A stretch of DNA of 64,000 bases, taken from NCBI GenBank assembly GCA_963815185.1, contig CAWFGC010000014.1, positions 1 through 64,000 of the forward strand, read 5' to 3'. Below, one piece after another: positions 45,702-54,696 of this stretch. Source of the stretch: SHZL01 sp963815185 (GTDB lineage Bacteria; Pseudomonadota; Gammaproteobacteria; Xanthomonadales; SZUA-36). Under the pieces are notes generated by a model. That model saw nothing but the letters and a program-made list of their open reading frames with translations. It had not been told where the DNA came from and made no database searches. Each line of letters opens with the position of its first letter. The stretch's first letter is position 1. A program made the position numbers and the translations under genes.

Positions 45702-45812
45702 GTCGCCAGGGAGCTTTATCCTTCTGTCAAGCCAGTCATCACAGGCATCGACGCCTACCCGCGGCCATCACCGGACGGAAAGTCCATGGCATTTGTCTCG
45801 GATCGCAGCTGA
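45702..45812 (+). pseudogene. In-frame remnant of a further PD40 blade
   Basis: Directly after the TAA at 45699-45701, in the same frame, 36 codons read ARELYPSVKPVITGID, then AYPRPSPDGKSMAFVSDRS and a TGA at 45810-45812. That is a typical PD40 blade, so the upstream stop looks like a nonsense change in a once longer protein. The remnant ends in mid-repeat, so the ancestral gene may have been longer still. Confidence 0.6.
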
Positions 45813-46034
45813 TTAGCAGATTGTTATGCAGCTGGCGAGAAGGCGTCATACGTCTTCTGCGCTGACCCGCGGTATTTCACAGTCCGCTTTCCGATTCTTG
45901 TTACCATAATCCCTGTTTTATCAATTCTTCATGAGTCCGGCATGCGCGCTCAAAAGAAACGGCTGCTAACTCCGGTTTGAATTTTTTTTCTTGTCACGAA
46001 AGGCTACACTGCCAGAAAGTAAATGGAGAAAATC

Positions 46035-47561
46035 ATGCGGATTTGCATTGTTCTTCTGATGCTGCCGGCTATCATGCTGGCCTGTTCGAAATCACCGCAG
46101 TCCACACAGGTAAACACGCAAACCCTTGAACCCGATACTCTCATGACTACGCCTGCATACCCCGATATCGCAACCTTGTCAGGCATGTTGGACCGCGGTG
46201 CCAACACCAGCGTGCAACTGGTGGCCGATGCGCTGCAACGCGCCCGGGACCTTGCCGGCCTCAATGCGTTTATCAGTCTGGATGCCGAGGGCGCGGCGAC
46301 AAGGGCTGCAGAATTGGACCGGCAGCGCGCACAGGGGCAGCACCCAGGTCCTTTGTTTGGCATTCCACTGGTGGTGAAGGACAATATTCATGTCGCCGGC
46401 ATGCCAAACACTGCCGGCACACCCGCCCTGAGAGATTTTGTGCCGAGTGCCAATAATGAAGTGGTTGCCCGGCTCGAGGCCGCCGGAGCGATCATCATCG
46501 GCAAGACCAACATGCATGAACTGGCGTTTGGCATCACCAGTAACAATGCGGCGTTTGGCGCGGTCAGGAATCCGTATGACAGCAACCTGATTCCAGGTGG
46601 CAGCAGCGGCGGTACCGCGGTTGCGGTCTCAGCCGGGATCGTGGCGGCCGGGCTCGGTACCGATACCGGTGGATCTGCGCGCATACCGGCTGCGTTGACG
46701 GGCATTGTCGGCTTTCGGCCCAGCACAGGGCGCTATCCTGCGGGGGCGGTGACGCCGATTTCACATACCCGCGATACCGTCGGCTTATTGGCACGCACGG
46801 TGGGGGATGTGGTGACGCTCGACAAGGTGATCATTGCGGAAGCAGCGCCGCTGGCAGAAGTTGCAGCATCTGATATTCGCCTCGGCGTGCCCCGCGGCTA
46901 TTTCTATCAAAGCCTCGACGCCGCAACGGCAGTCGTGGTTGCGGCCACGCTGCAGAGGCTGTCCGCGGCGCAGGTGCAACTGGTCGAGGCAGATATTCCG
47001 GACATCGATACCCTGATGGCGCAGAGCGCATTCCCGATTGCTCTTTTTGAGGTGGCGCACGATTTGCCAGCCTATCTGGAAACCTTTGCAACCGCGACCA
47101 ATCTTGCCGAACTAACAGCCGCTGTTGCCAGCCCCGACGTGCGCGGAGTGCTGCAAGGGTTGAGCGGGGCCAACGCGGTGAGTGAAGAAACCTACGCTGC
47201 GGCACTCGGCGCGAGGCAACAACTCAGGAAAAATTTTGCTGAATATTTTGCCAGCCGGCATCTTGACGCAATGATATTTCCAACCACGCTGCTGCCGGCG
47301 CGCCCGATCGCGGGCGGCCAGGAAACGGTCGACCTCAATGGTGAAAGGGTGCCAACGTTTCCGACTTACATTCATAATACCGATCCCGCCTCCATCGCGG
47401 CACTACCCGCGATCAGCCTGCCGGCCGGGCTGACGGACTCGGGTCTGCCGGTCGGCATGGAGATCGACGGGCCGGAGCAATCCGACCGGCACTTGCTGGC
47501 TGTGGCCCGGACCCTGGAAGCGATCATCGGCTTCAGTGGGAGGCCGGAACCTGCGCATTAG
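46035..47561 (+). CDS. Amidase-signature lipoprotein
   Basis: About 508 residues. The N-terminus MRICIVLLMLPAIMLAC is a lipoprotein signal with the lipobox I-M-L-A-C. The amidase triad is visible: Lys in PLVVKDNIHVAGMPNTAGTP, Ser in GLGTDTGGSARIPAALTGIV and Ser in IPGGSSGGTAVAVSAG. The ATG at 46035 is preferred because GGAG lies 7 bases before it; the ATG at 46023 overlaps that site. It should hydrolyse amides in the periplasm or outer envelope, and precedes a TonB receptor and a penicillin-acylase-like gene. Confidence 0.88.
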   Translation: MRICIVLLMLPAIMLACSKSPQSTQVNTQTLEPDTLMTTPAYPDIATLSGMLDRGANTSVQLVADALQRARDLAGLNAFISLDAEGAATRAAELDRQRAQGQHPGPLFGIPLVVKDNIHVAGMPNTAGTPALRDFVPSANNEVVARLEAAGAIIIGKTNMHELAFGITSNNAAFGAVRNPYDSNLIPGGSSGGTAVAVSAGIVAAGLGTDTGGSARIPAALTGIVGFRPSTGRYPAGAVTPISHTRDTVGLLARTVGDVVTLDKVIIAEAAPLAEVAASDIRLGVPRGYFYQSLDAATAVVVAATLQRLSAAQVQLVEADIPDIDTLMAQSAFPIALFEVAHDLPAYLETFATATNLAELTAAVASPDVRGVLQGLSGANAVSEETYAAALGARQQLRKNFAEYFASRHLDAMIFPTTLLPARPIAGGQETVDLNGERVPTFPTYIHNTDPASIAALPAISLPAGLTDSGLPVGMEIDGPEQSDRHLLAVARTLEAIIGFSGRPEPAH

Positions 47562-47839
47562 CCGGTTTTTGTTGATCGATAGCGACTGGATAATCCTGCA
47601 CTTTTTGGGTTCAGGGCTAGACATTGATGCAATTGTGATACAGAATTGTAAGACCGTTGTGGGTTTGTGTGTCGATAGATCACAGTAAAATACTAATAAG
47701 AACTAATAATTTCACCGGCACTGGAGAGCTCCCCTTAGCACCCTCGATTGAGTTACAAGAGCGAATTGTTTTGGGCACAAAGCAATTTTCCCGTCAGCGA
47801 TGACATGTAATCACCAATCAAATTTGAGGTGAAGAGCTA
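47562..47839. promoter_or_regulatory. Upstream region of the TonB receptor with a direct repeat
   Basis: 278 bases with no gene. The octamer ACTAATAA occurs at 47692-47699 and 47702-47709, 10 bases apart, about one helical turn, which suits an operator. An AT-rich CAGTAAAATACTAATAAG stretch around it could hold a -10 element. A Shine-Dalgarno GAGGTGAAGAG precedes the ATG at 47840. No regulator is encoded nearby. Confidence 0.35.
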
Positions 47840-50134
47840 ATGAGCAAGAATGGCACTATATTGAAGTGTGGGCTGGGTTTGCTTGCCACCGCCGCTATAG
47901 CCGGCGTGGCCAATGCCCAGGATACCGGCCAGGGCGCCGGGCAACTCGAAGAGATCCTGGTCACCGCGACACACCGCACAGAGAACATCCAGGATATCCC
48001 CATCACGGTCACCGCCATTGGCGGGGCCGAGCTTGAAAAGGCGGATATCTTCGACCCAACTACCGTGGCCTTGCGCATCCCGGGTATGACTTACGGTGAG
48101 TTCTCACCGGGCCAGGCGATCATTTCGTTGCGCGGTGTGAGTTCGGCGGATGATGGCGCCGGCCTGGACAATTCCGTAGCGCTGTTTCTCGACGGAGTTT
48201 ATATCGGGCGTAGTGCTGCGATTAATTTCGATATGTTCGACCTGGAACGGCTCGAGGTGCTGCGCGGTCCGCAGGGCACACTGTTCGGCCGTAATGCGAT
48301 CGGTGGAGCGATCAACGCGATCACCTCCAAACCGACGGATGAAGCGACTGCCAAATTCGGCCTCAGCGTGGGCAACGAGGGCATCTTGCGTTACCGCGCT
48401 CTGGTCAGCGGCCCGCTTTCGAACGGCCTGTCCGGGAAACTTTCCTTTACCCATCGGGAACATGACGGGTTCGTCAGGAATGTGCTGCTGAACAAGGACG
48501 ATCAGGATGAAGATACGACTTCGGTTCGCGGGCAACTGAAATTCACCACCGATTCATCGGAATGGCTGTTGTCCGGGGATTGGATGGAAGATAACCGCGA
48601 CGACATGGGCCGGACACCCATATTCGATGGTGCCCCCGTGGTGGAAATTCTCAAAGCGAACGGCGGCACGAAACCCAGACAAACGGCCATTTCCAAGAAC
48701 GGCTTTTCCAACCGCGATGGCGAAGGGGTCAGCCTGCAAGGCGATATCACCTTCGACAATGGCGTTTTGACCACGATCTCGGCATATCGCAAACTCAATA
48801 CCGATTGGGAAATGCCGTCGGTAGGCGCACCACTGGGTGCGATTGGCCTGCCGTTCGATGAAGTGATCGATGACATCGTCGAAGACATCGACAGCTTCAG
48901 CCAGGAATTCCGCTGGACGTCCACGCTGGACGGCAATCTGCAATTCACGGCTGGTCTTTACTACCTCAATGAGCAGACCGACCGCACCGAGATTTTCCGC
49001 ATTACCAAAGCCGGCACCTTCGGTGATCCGTCCAACCCGTTTCGTGAAACCGATGTAGGTTCGCAGGCGATCATCGGCAATGAGTATGCACGTACAGCCA
49101 ACGAAACCAACAGCTACGCGGCTTATGCTGACGCCACCTGGAGGCCGGCCGATAAATGGAGTTTCTCGTTCGGCGGGCGTTTTACGCGGGATGAAAAAGA
49201 CTATACGGCCGTGTCCGTCAACTGTGCGCTGGTCAAAGCCAACGACCCGTCGATCATCGGCACCCAGTTCGAGAATTTTGCCGCTTGCGGCGGGCAGGGG
49301 GGCAGTCTGAAAATCATCGCCGAGGCCTTCGAGGTGAATCCGTCCGGCCACTGGAGCGACTTTTCGCCCAGGGTAGCGGCGCAATTCTTTGCCAATGAAA
49401 ACACGATGTTTTTCGCCACGATATCCAAGGGCTTCAAGAGCGGTGGATTTGCCGGTTCGCAAGGCATCAAATCCGTGGCCAGCGATCCGGTGGACCCCGA
49501 AGAGGTGTACAACTACGAGCTGGGTATGAAGGGTGATTTCATCGACCATACGCTGCGACTGAATGTCACCGGTTTTTACATGGATTACCAGGACCTGCAG
49601 ATCGTGCGGTTCGGGCCCGTTCCTGATTCGGATTTCGGCACCTTTGTCACCACCAATATCGGTTCAGCCGACATTTATGGACTCGAGGCGGAATTTACCT
49701 GGCTGGCGACGGAAAACTTCCAGCTCGCGGGGTACTATGCGTTGCTGGATACCAAGGTCAAGGATCTGATCATCAACAACATCGATGCGTCGGGCTCCGA
49801 TTTACGCCAGGCGCCGAAGAATTCCTACAACGTCAGAGCGGACTACACTTTGCCGATCAGCAGTGGTGCGGTGGATTTTCGTCTGGAATTCAGCCACGTC
49901 GATGAACAGCTTAACGACTATCTGAATACGCACACCATCATCGATGAGCAGGATCTGCTTGATGGCCGTATCGCGTGGACATCGGCTGACGGCAAGTGGG
50001 AGCTCGCCTTATGGGGCAAGAATCTCACGGATGAAGATTACATCTCGCACACCTATGTGATTGGCCCCGGGGTCATCGGCGTCTGGGGTCCGCCGTTAAC
50101 CTACGGCATAGCGGCCACTTTGAATATAGAATAG
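47840..50134 (+). CDS. TonB-dependent outer-membrane receptor (copy 1)
   Basis: A 764-residue receptor with signal peptide (CGLGLLATAAIAGVANAQ). The TonB box is LEEILVTATHR, followed by the plug domain (NIQDIPITVTAIGGAELEKA, RLEVLRGPQGTLFGRNAIGG) and a beta-barrel ending in NLTDEDYISHTYVIG and TYGIAATLNIE with a terminal aromatic-type strand. It belongs to the broad family that imports large substrates; siderophores and oligosaccharides are examples. A terminator follows at 50158. Downstream genes encode a penicillin-acylase-like lipoprotein and a symporter. Confidence 0.92.
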   Translation: MSKNGTILKCGLGLLATAAIAGVANAQDTGQGAGQLEEILVTATHRTENIQDIPITVTAIGGAELEKADIFDPTTVALRIPGMTYGEFSPGQAIISLRGVSSADDGAGLDNSVALFLDGVYIGRSAAINFDMFDLERLEVLRGPQGTLFGRNAIGGAINAITSKPTDEATAKFGLSVGNEGILRYRALVSGPLSNGLSGKLSFTHREHDGFVRNVLLNKDDQDEDTTSVRGQLKFTTDSSEWLLSGDWMEDNRDDMGRTPIFDGAPVVEILKANGGTKPRQTAISKNGFSNRDGEGVSLQGDITFDNGVLTTISAYRKLNTDWEMPSVGAPLGAIGLPFDEVIDDIVEDIDSFSQEFRWTSTLDGNLQFTAGLYYLNEQTDRTEIFRITKAGTFGDPSNPFRETDVGSQAIIGNEYARTANETNSYAAYADATWRPADKWSFSFGGRFTRDEKDYTAVSVNCALVKANDPSIIGTQFENFAACGGQGGSLKIIAEAFEVNPSGHWSDFSPRVAAQFFANENTMFFATISKGFKSGGFAGSQGIKSVASDPVDPEEVYNYELGMKGDFIDHTLRLNVTGFYMDYQDLQIVRFGPVPDSDFGTFVTTNIGSADIYGLEAEFTWLATENFQLAGYYALLDTKVKDLIINNIDASGSDLRQAPKNSYNVRADYTLPISSGAVDFRLEFSHVDEQLNDYLNTHTIIDEQDLLDGRIAWTSADGKWELALWGKNLTDEDYISHTYVIGPGVIGVWGPPLTYGIAATLNIE

Positions 50135-50157
50135 CCAGTGACGTGCAGTCTTTATGC

Positions 50158-50182
50158 AAAGGGGTGCGTTCGCGCACCCTTT
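50158..50182 (+). terminator. Rho-independent terminator after the TonB receptor
   Basis: GGGTGCG-TTCG-CGCACCC forms a 7-bp GC-rich stem (50162-50179) with a UUCG loop, extended by AAA/TTT pairs and followed by TTTTGTTT. It lies 24 bases after the receptor stop and before the acylase ATG at 50214, so some transcription of the acylase must come from readthrough or a second promoter. Confidence 0.75.
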
Positions 50183-50213
50183 TGTTTGGTTTGAAATCAA
50201 TCAATATGAAGTG

Positions 50214-52613
50214 ATGCAAAAAATTCTGCTCATTCTTGCTTCGCTGGTACTGGCCGGTTGCGCGTCAGACATGCTGCGTCAAGCGCCGGGTGAGCTGCGG
50301 CTGCTGCGGGATCAGTATGGCGTGGCTCACATTTATGCCGATGACGTTTATGGATTGTATTACGGCTACGGCTATGCAGTCGCCCAGGACCGCCTGTTCC
50401 AGATGGAGATGACCCGGCGCAGTACCCAGGGCACGGTCGCCGCAGTGCTCGGGGCTGATTACCTGGATTACGACAAGACCACCCGCAAGTTGTTTGATCC
50501 CGCATCGATCCGCCGACAATTGGCCGGTCTCGCCCCCGGCGACAGGGACATATTCGAAGGCTTTGCTGCCGGTATGAACGCCTGGCTGCACGAAATCCGC
50601 TCCCGGCCTGAAGATTTAATGCCCAGGCAATTCATTGACTTTGCATTCGATCCCGCGGATTGGACCGCCTACGATGTCGCGATGATATTTGTCGGTACGA
50701 TGGCCAACCGTTACGGCGATTTCAATACCGAACTGGACAATCTGAAAATCTATCAGGCGCTGCTTGCGAGCCACGGCGAAGCGCAGGCCAAACAACTATT
50801 TGATTTGTTGAATCCGCGTTTCACTGACGACGCGCCAACCACTATTCCGGCTGTGGACTGGTCGGTGCAGGTGCCCGATAATCTTCAGTCCGCGACCGGA
50901 GCAGGAACTGCAACGGCCAGCGGCCTGGCCGGCTACCGCACTTTTTCCGCGCCGGTAACGACCGGCATGAGCAATTGTATTGTGTTGGGCAAAGAGAAGG
51001 TGAAAGGGGCCAGCTCGATTTTGCTCAATGGGCCGCAGTTCGGCTGGTTCAACCCGGCCTATGTCTATTCCATCGGCCTGCACGGCGCCGGCATCGACGT
51101 CGTTGGCAATACACCCTTTGCCTATCCGGTGATCATGTTCGGCCACAACCGCAGCATTAGCTGGGGCAGCACCTGGGGCGCGGGTGATATCGTCGATATC
51201 TACGCGGAGCAACTCAACCCTGAGAACCCACGGCAATACCTGTACCAGGGTGAATACCGGGATCTGCAACGGCGCGTCGAGCAGATCGAGGTTCGCGGTG
51301 CCAAGACGGTCAGTGTGGAAGTTTACCGCTCGGTCCACGGCCCGGTCTTCCAGACCGACCCCGCGGCCGCGGTGGTGTATGCCAGGCACCGCGCATGGGA
51401 TGGCGGTGAACTGGATACATTGCTGGCCTGGATCAATGCCACCCGGGCCGGCGATTATGCATCCTGGGAATTCGAGGCGGCCAAGTCTGCGATCAACGTC
51501 AACATGTATTTTGCCGATGTCCATGGCAACATCGGATACTTTTTTGGCGGCCAGTATCCGCAACGGGCCGCCGGCCATGACAACCGTTTCCCGGTGACGG
51601 GCGACGGCAGCATGGATTGGCTCGCGCGCCTGCCGGTCGAGCAGGCCAATCCACACGTCAAGAATCCGGAGTCCGGCTTCCTGGCCAACTGGAACAACAA
51701 ACCCGGACAGGGCGTGATGAACCCGGACTTCTATTTCTTCAGCTGGTCCGGTGCGGACCGGGTCGACATATTGCACGATGCCCTCAGGAGTCGCGACCGG
51801 TTCAGCGCGGATGAAGCCTGGTCACTGATCGAGATGAGCGCCTATGCGGATGTGCACGCAGCGTACTTGTTGCCGATGATCGATGCCGCAGTACGGGCGC
51901 GCGGGGACGAACGGCTGCGCGCGGCCAACAGGATTTTGCAGGCCTGGAACCGACAATCACTCGATGCGGACCAGGACGGCTTTTATGACGGCGCTGCGAC
52001 CGCCATGTTCCGCGCATTTGCCGGGGCACTGCTCAAGGATGTGCTGAAAGATGACCTCGGTGAGGTTTATGCGCCGTTTTCATCCCTGGGCTACCCCACC
52101 GCAGAAGCCGCAACCGGCGCCGGCACCAACATCCAGACCGGCATGAAAGCCGTCATCGAGTCATTGTCCGGCCGCGGCGGCTATGACCTTCTCAACGGTG
52201 AAGCGCCGGACCCGGTCATCATCCGTGCGCTCAATGAGGCGCTGGACACGCTGCAGGCCGGGCAGGGCGACGATCTGCAAGCGTACCGACTGCCTGTTGC
52301 CACCAGACCCTTTTCCAATGTCAATTTTCTCGGCATCCCGCAGGCGGGCGCCGACGAATTGAAAACCGCACCGATCGAGCAGAACCGGGGTACGGAAAAC
52401 GACATGATCGTAATGCGCGAGGATGACATCGTCGGTTGGGAAGTTACGCCGCCGGGGCAGAGTGGATTCATCGACCCGCACGGGGACAAAGGCGTGCACT
52501 ATGACGATCAGTTTGAGATGTACCAGGATTTTGGCAGAAAACGCATGTGGTTCTATCCGGCGGATGTCGAGGCCAACCAGGTGTCTGCAGAAATTATCCG
52601 CTATGCACGGTGA
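50214..52613 (+). CDS. Penicillin-acylase-family Ntn hydrolase, lipoprotein
   Basis: A 799-residue precursor. The lipobox is LVLAGC with Cys at 16. The alpha-subunit part (RDQYGVAHIYADDVYGLYYG, GYAVAQDRLFQMEMTRRSTQ) is followed by a spacer and the autocatalytic Ser at 253 in TTGMSNCIVLGKEKVKGASS, which would become the N-terminal nucleophile of the beta subunit. FGHNRSISWGSTWGAGD and the WNNKPGQG block support the family. It hydrolyses N-acyl amides such as acyl homoserine lactones, penicillins or aculeacins; substrate unknown. Location should be the periplasmic side of the envelope. Confidence 0.9.
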   Translation: MQKILLILASLVLAGCASDMLRQAPGELRLLRDQYGVAHIYADDVYGLYYGYGYAVAQDRLFQMEMTRRSTQGTVAAVLGADYLDYDKTTRKLFDPASIRRQLAGLAPGDRDIFEGFAAGMNAWLHEIRSRPEDLMPRQFIDFAFDPADWTAYDVAMIFVGTMANRYGDFNTELDNLKIYQALLASHGEAQAKQLFDLLNPRFTDDAPTTIPAVDWSVQVPDNLQSATGAGTATASGLAGYRTFSAPVTTGMSNCIVLGKEKVKGASSILLNGPQFGWFNPAYVYSIGLHGAGIDVVGNTPFAYPVIMFGHNRSISWGSTWGAGDIVDIYAEQLNPENPRQYLYQGEYRDLQRRVEQIEVRGAKTVSVEVYRSVHGPVFQTDPAAAVVYARHRAWDGGELDTLLAWINATRAGDYASWEFEAAKSAINVNMYFADVHGNIGYFFGGQYPQRAAGHDNRFPVTGDGSMDWLARLPVEQANPHVKNPESGFLANWNNKPGQGVMNPDFYFFSWSGADRVDILHDALRSRDRFSADEAWSLIEMSAYADVHAAYLLPMIDAAVRARGDERLRAANRILQAWNRQSLDADQDGFYDGAATAMFRAFAGALLKDVLKDDLGEVYAPFSSLGYPTAEAATGAGTNIQTGMKAVIESLSGRGGYDLLNGEAPDPVIIRALNEALDTLQAGQGDDLQAYRLPVATRPFSNVNFLGIPQAGADELKTAPIEQNRGTENDMIVMREDDIVGWEVTPPGQSGFIDPHGDKGVHYDDQFEMYQDFGRKRMWFYPADVEANQVSAEIIRYAR

Positions 52614-52662
52614 AGGTGAAACCGATGCAGGATGAGGCGCTCACCCGTTTGCAGGTTTGACG

Positions 52663-52974
52663 ATGCTCTCGCAAGCAGACAAGGAAATTTTGCAAAACGC
52701 AGACTTCCACAAACTGGTGGTGGTTCGCCGCTGGGTATCCTGGTCCTTGCTGCTGATTCTGCTGGGGCTCTATTTCACCTTCGGGCTGTTGTGTGTTTAT
52801 GCGCCCGTAGTTCTGGCGCGCCCCGTGTTCACCGATGGCGTGGTTCCGATGGGGATCGCCATGGGCTACCTGATTCTCGCTCTGACGTTCATTTTCATGC
52901 TGGTTTATGCGTGGATCGCGAACCGATTTTTCGAGCCACTTGAGAAAAAAATCAGGGCCGGGTTTGAGCGATGA
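52663..52974 (+). CDS. yjcH: DUF485 membrane protein (YjcH-like)
   Basis: A 103-residue protein with two membrane helices (VSWSLLLILLGLYFTFGLLC and GYLILALTFIFMLVYAWIAN). The start LSQADKEILQNADFHKLVVV is typical of DUF485. In most bacteria it is encoded directly before the acetate/carboxylate symporter gene actP, as here (24 bases). Its role is thought to support that symporter. The ATG at 52663 is used rather than the upstream TTG. Confidence 0.9.
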   Translation: MLSQADKEILQNADFHKLVVVRRWVSWSLLLILLGLYFTFGLLCVYAPVVLARPVFTDGVVPMGIAMGYLILALTFIFMLVYAWIANRFFEPLEKKIRAGFER

Positions 52975-52998
52975 TGCAGCGAGTCGGGCAGCGCTGAG

Positions 52999-54600
52999 GT
53001 GAACATCAACGCGATCCTGATGTTCTTCGGCTTTGTCTCGATCACCCTGGTCATTACCTGGTGGGCCGCCTTGCGCACCCGCACCCGCTCGGATTTTTAT
53101 GCCGCGGGCAGAAGCATTGGCGGACTGCAAAACGGGCTTGCGATCGCCGGAGATTTCATGTCGGCGGCAACTTTTCTCGGTATCACTGCATTGGTGTACA
53201 GCACCGGCATGGATGCGATGTTGTTCGTGATCGGCGCGACGCTCGGCTGGGCTGTCATCCTGTTGCTGATGGCGGAAAGGCTGCGCAACCTCGGCACCTA
53301 TACATTTTCCGATGTGGTCGCTTTCCGCCTGGAACGCGGATCGGTGAGAACCATGTCCGCAGTGGGTGCGCTTGCGGTGGCGATTCCCTATCTGTTGGCC
53401 CAGATGGTGGGGGCCGGGGCGCTGATCGAGACGCTGTTCGGTCTGCCGTATGAAGTGGCCGTGGTGATCGTTGGCGTGCTGATGACGCTGTATGTCACCT
53501 TTGGCGGCATGTTGGCAACCACCTGGGTTCAGACCATCAAGGCCGCGCTGTTGCTGCTGGGTGGCACGATCCTCGGATTTGGCGTCATGGCCCTGATGCA
53601 TTTCGAATTTGGCAGCCTCGTCACGGCGGCAGTCCATGCGCATCCGCAGGGTGCGGCCATCATGGCGCCGGGCGTGATGGTCCACGATTACATCACGGTC
53701 ATCTCAATCGGCCTGGCATTCGTGTTTGGCACCGCCGGCCTGCCGCATGTGCTGATGCGTTTCTTCACCGTTCCCGATGCGCGCCAGGCCAGGCGTTCGG
53801 TCGCCTACGCAATCGGGTTTATCGGCTATTTTCAAAGCCTGATATTCATCATCGGGCTGGGTGCGATTGTCTATGTCAGCGGCAATCCGGAATTCCTGGC
53901 CTCCGATGGCAGCCTCATAGGCGGGGCCAACATGGCCGCGGTGCATCTGGCAAAAGTCATCGGTGGCGATCTTTTTCTCGGGTTCATTTCGGCCGTGGCT
54001 TTCGCCACGATACTGGCCGTTGTGTCGGGCCTGACTTTGTCTGCGGCGGCCTCTGTGTCGCACGACCTCTATGCCAATGTGATCCGTCACGGCAACAGCG
54101 ACGAGAAAACGGAACTGCGCATTTCCCGCGTTACGACACTGGTGATCGGTTTGACCACCATGGCCCTGGCGATACTGCTCGAGGGCGAAAATGTCGCGGT
54201 GTTGGCCTTGATCGCCCTGGCCATCGCTGCGAGCGTCAATTTCCCGGTCCTGTTCCTGTCCATGTACTGGTCCAGATTCACCACGCGCGGCGCACTGGCC
54301 GGCGGCTATGTAGGGCTTGCGGTCTCCCTGGTTCTGATCGTGCTGGGCCCGACCGTGTGGGTCTCGATACTCGGTTTTGAACGGCCGGTCTATCCCTATG
54401 CCTATCCAACCCTGTTTGCGATGCTGGCAAACCTGATATGCGCTTTTTGGTTCTCGGTTACGGACAAAAGCCACAGGGCATTCGCCGAAATGGAGTCTTT
54501 CGATGCCCAATGGATCACATCGGAAATCGGGCCTGTTCCTCCGCCGGGTAGTGATACGGCGAAACCTCATCCCGGTGCGATCACGGCGCCGGTTCGATAG
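52999..54600 (+). CDS. actP: Sodium:solute symporter, ActP-like
   Basis: A 533-residue SSS-family symporter with about 13 membrane helices. DFYAAGRSIGGLQNGLAIAG and the sodium-site region GDFMSAATFLGITALVYSTG are typical. GTAGLPHVLMRFFTVPDARQ and SGLTLSAAASVSHDLYANVI match ActP, which imports acetate, glycolate and related small carboxylates with Na+ or H+. The start is GTG at 52999. Paired with DUF485. Alternatively it imports another organic acid, such as one released by the acylase; this is inference. Confidence 0.9.
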   Translation: MNINAILMFFGFVSITLVITWWAALRTRTRSDFYAAGRSIGGLQNGLAIAGDFMSAATFLGITALVYSTGMDAMLFVIGATLGWAVILLLMAERLRNLGTYTFSDVVAFRLERGSVRTMSAVGALAVAIPYLLAQMVGAGALIETLFGLPYEVAVVIVGVLMTLYVTFGGMLATTWVQTIKAALLLLGGTILGFGVMALMHFEFGSLVTAAVHAHPQGAAIMAPGVMVHDYITVISIGLAFVFGTAGLPHVLMRFFTVPDARQARRSVAYAIGFIGYFQSLIFIIGLGAIVYVSGNPEFLASDGSLIGGANMAAVHLAKVIGGDLFLGFISAVAFATILAVVSGLTLSAAASVSHDLYANVIRHGNSDEKTELRISRVTTLVIGLTTMALAILLEGENVAVLALIALAIAASVNFPVLFLSMYWSRFTTRGALAGGYVGLAVSLVLIVLGPTVWVSILGFERPVYPYAYPTLFAMLANLICAFWFSVTDKSHRAFAEMESFDAQWITSEIGPVPPPGSDTAKPHPGAITAPVR

Positions 54601-54696
54601 TGCACGCGCGGACTATCGTCCCTGAAAAGTGCGTCAAGCGAGACACGCACATGACCATGCCGGTATGCTTTGCACCAGGCGACAAGGAACGGAAAC

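Noticed and set aside
45833..45856. Hairpin AGAAGGCGT-CAT-ACGTCTTCT
   Set aside because: It has a 9-bp stem but a three-base loop and no T run, so I do not call it a terminator.
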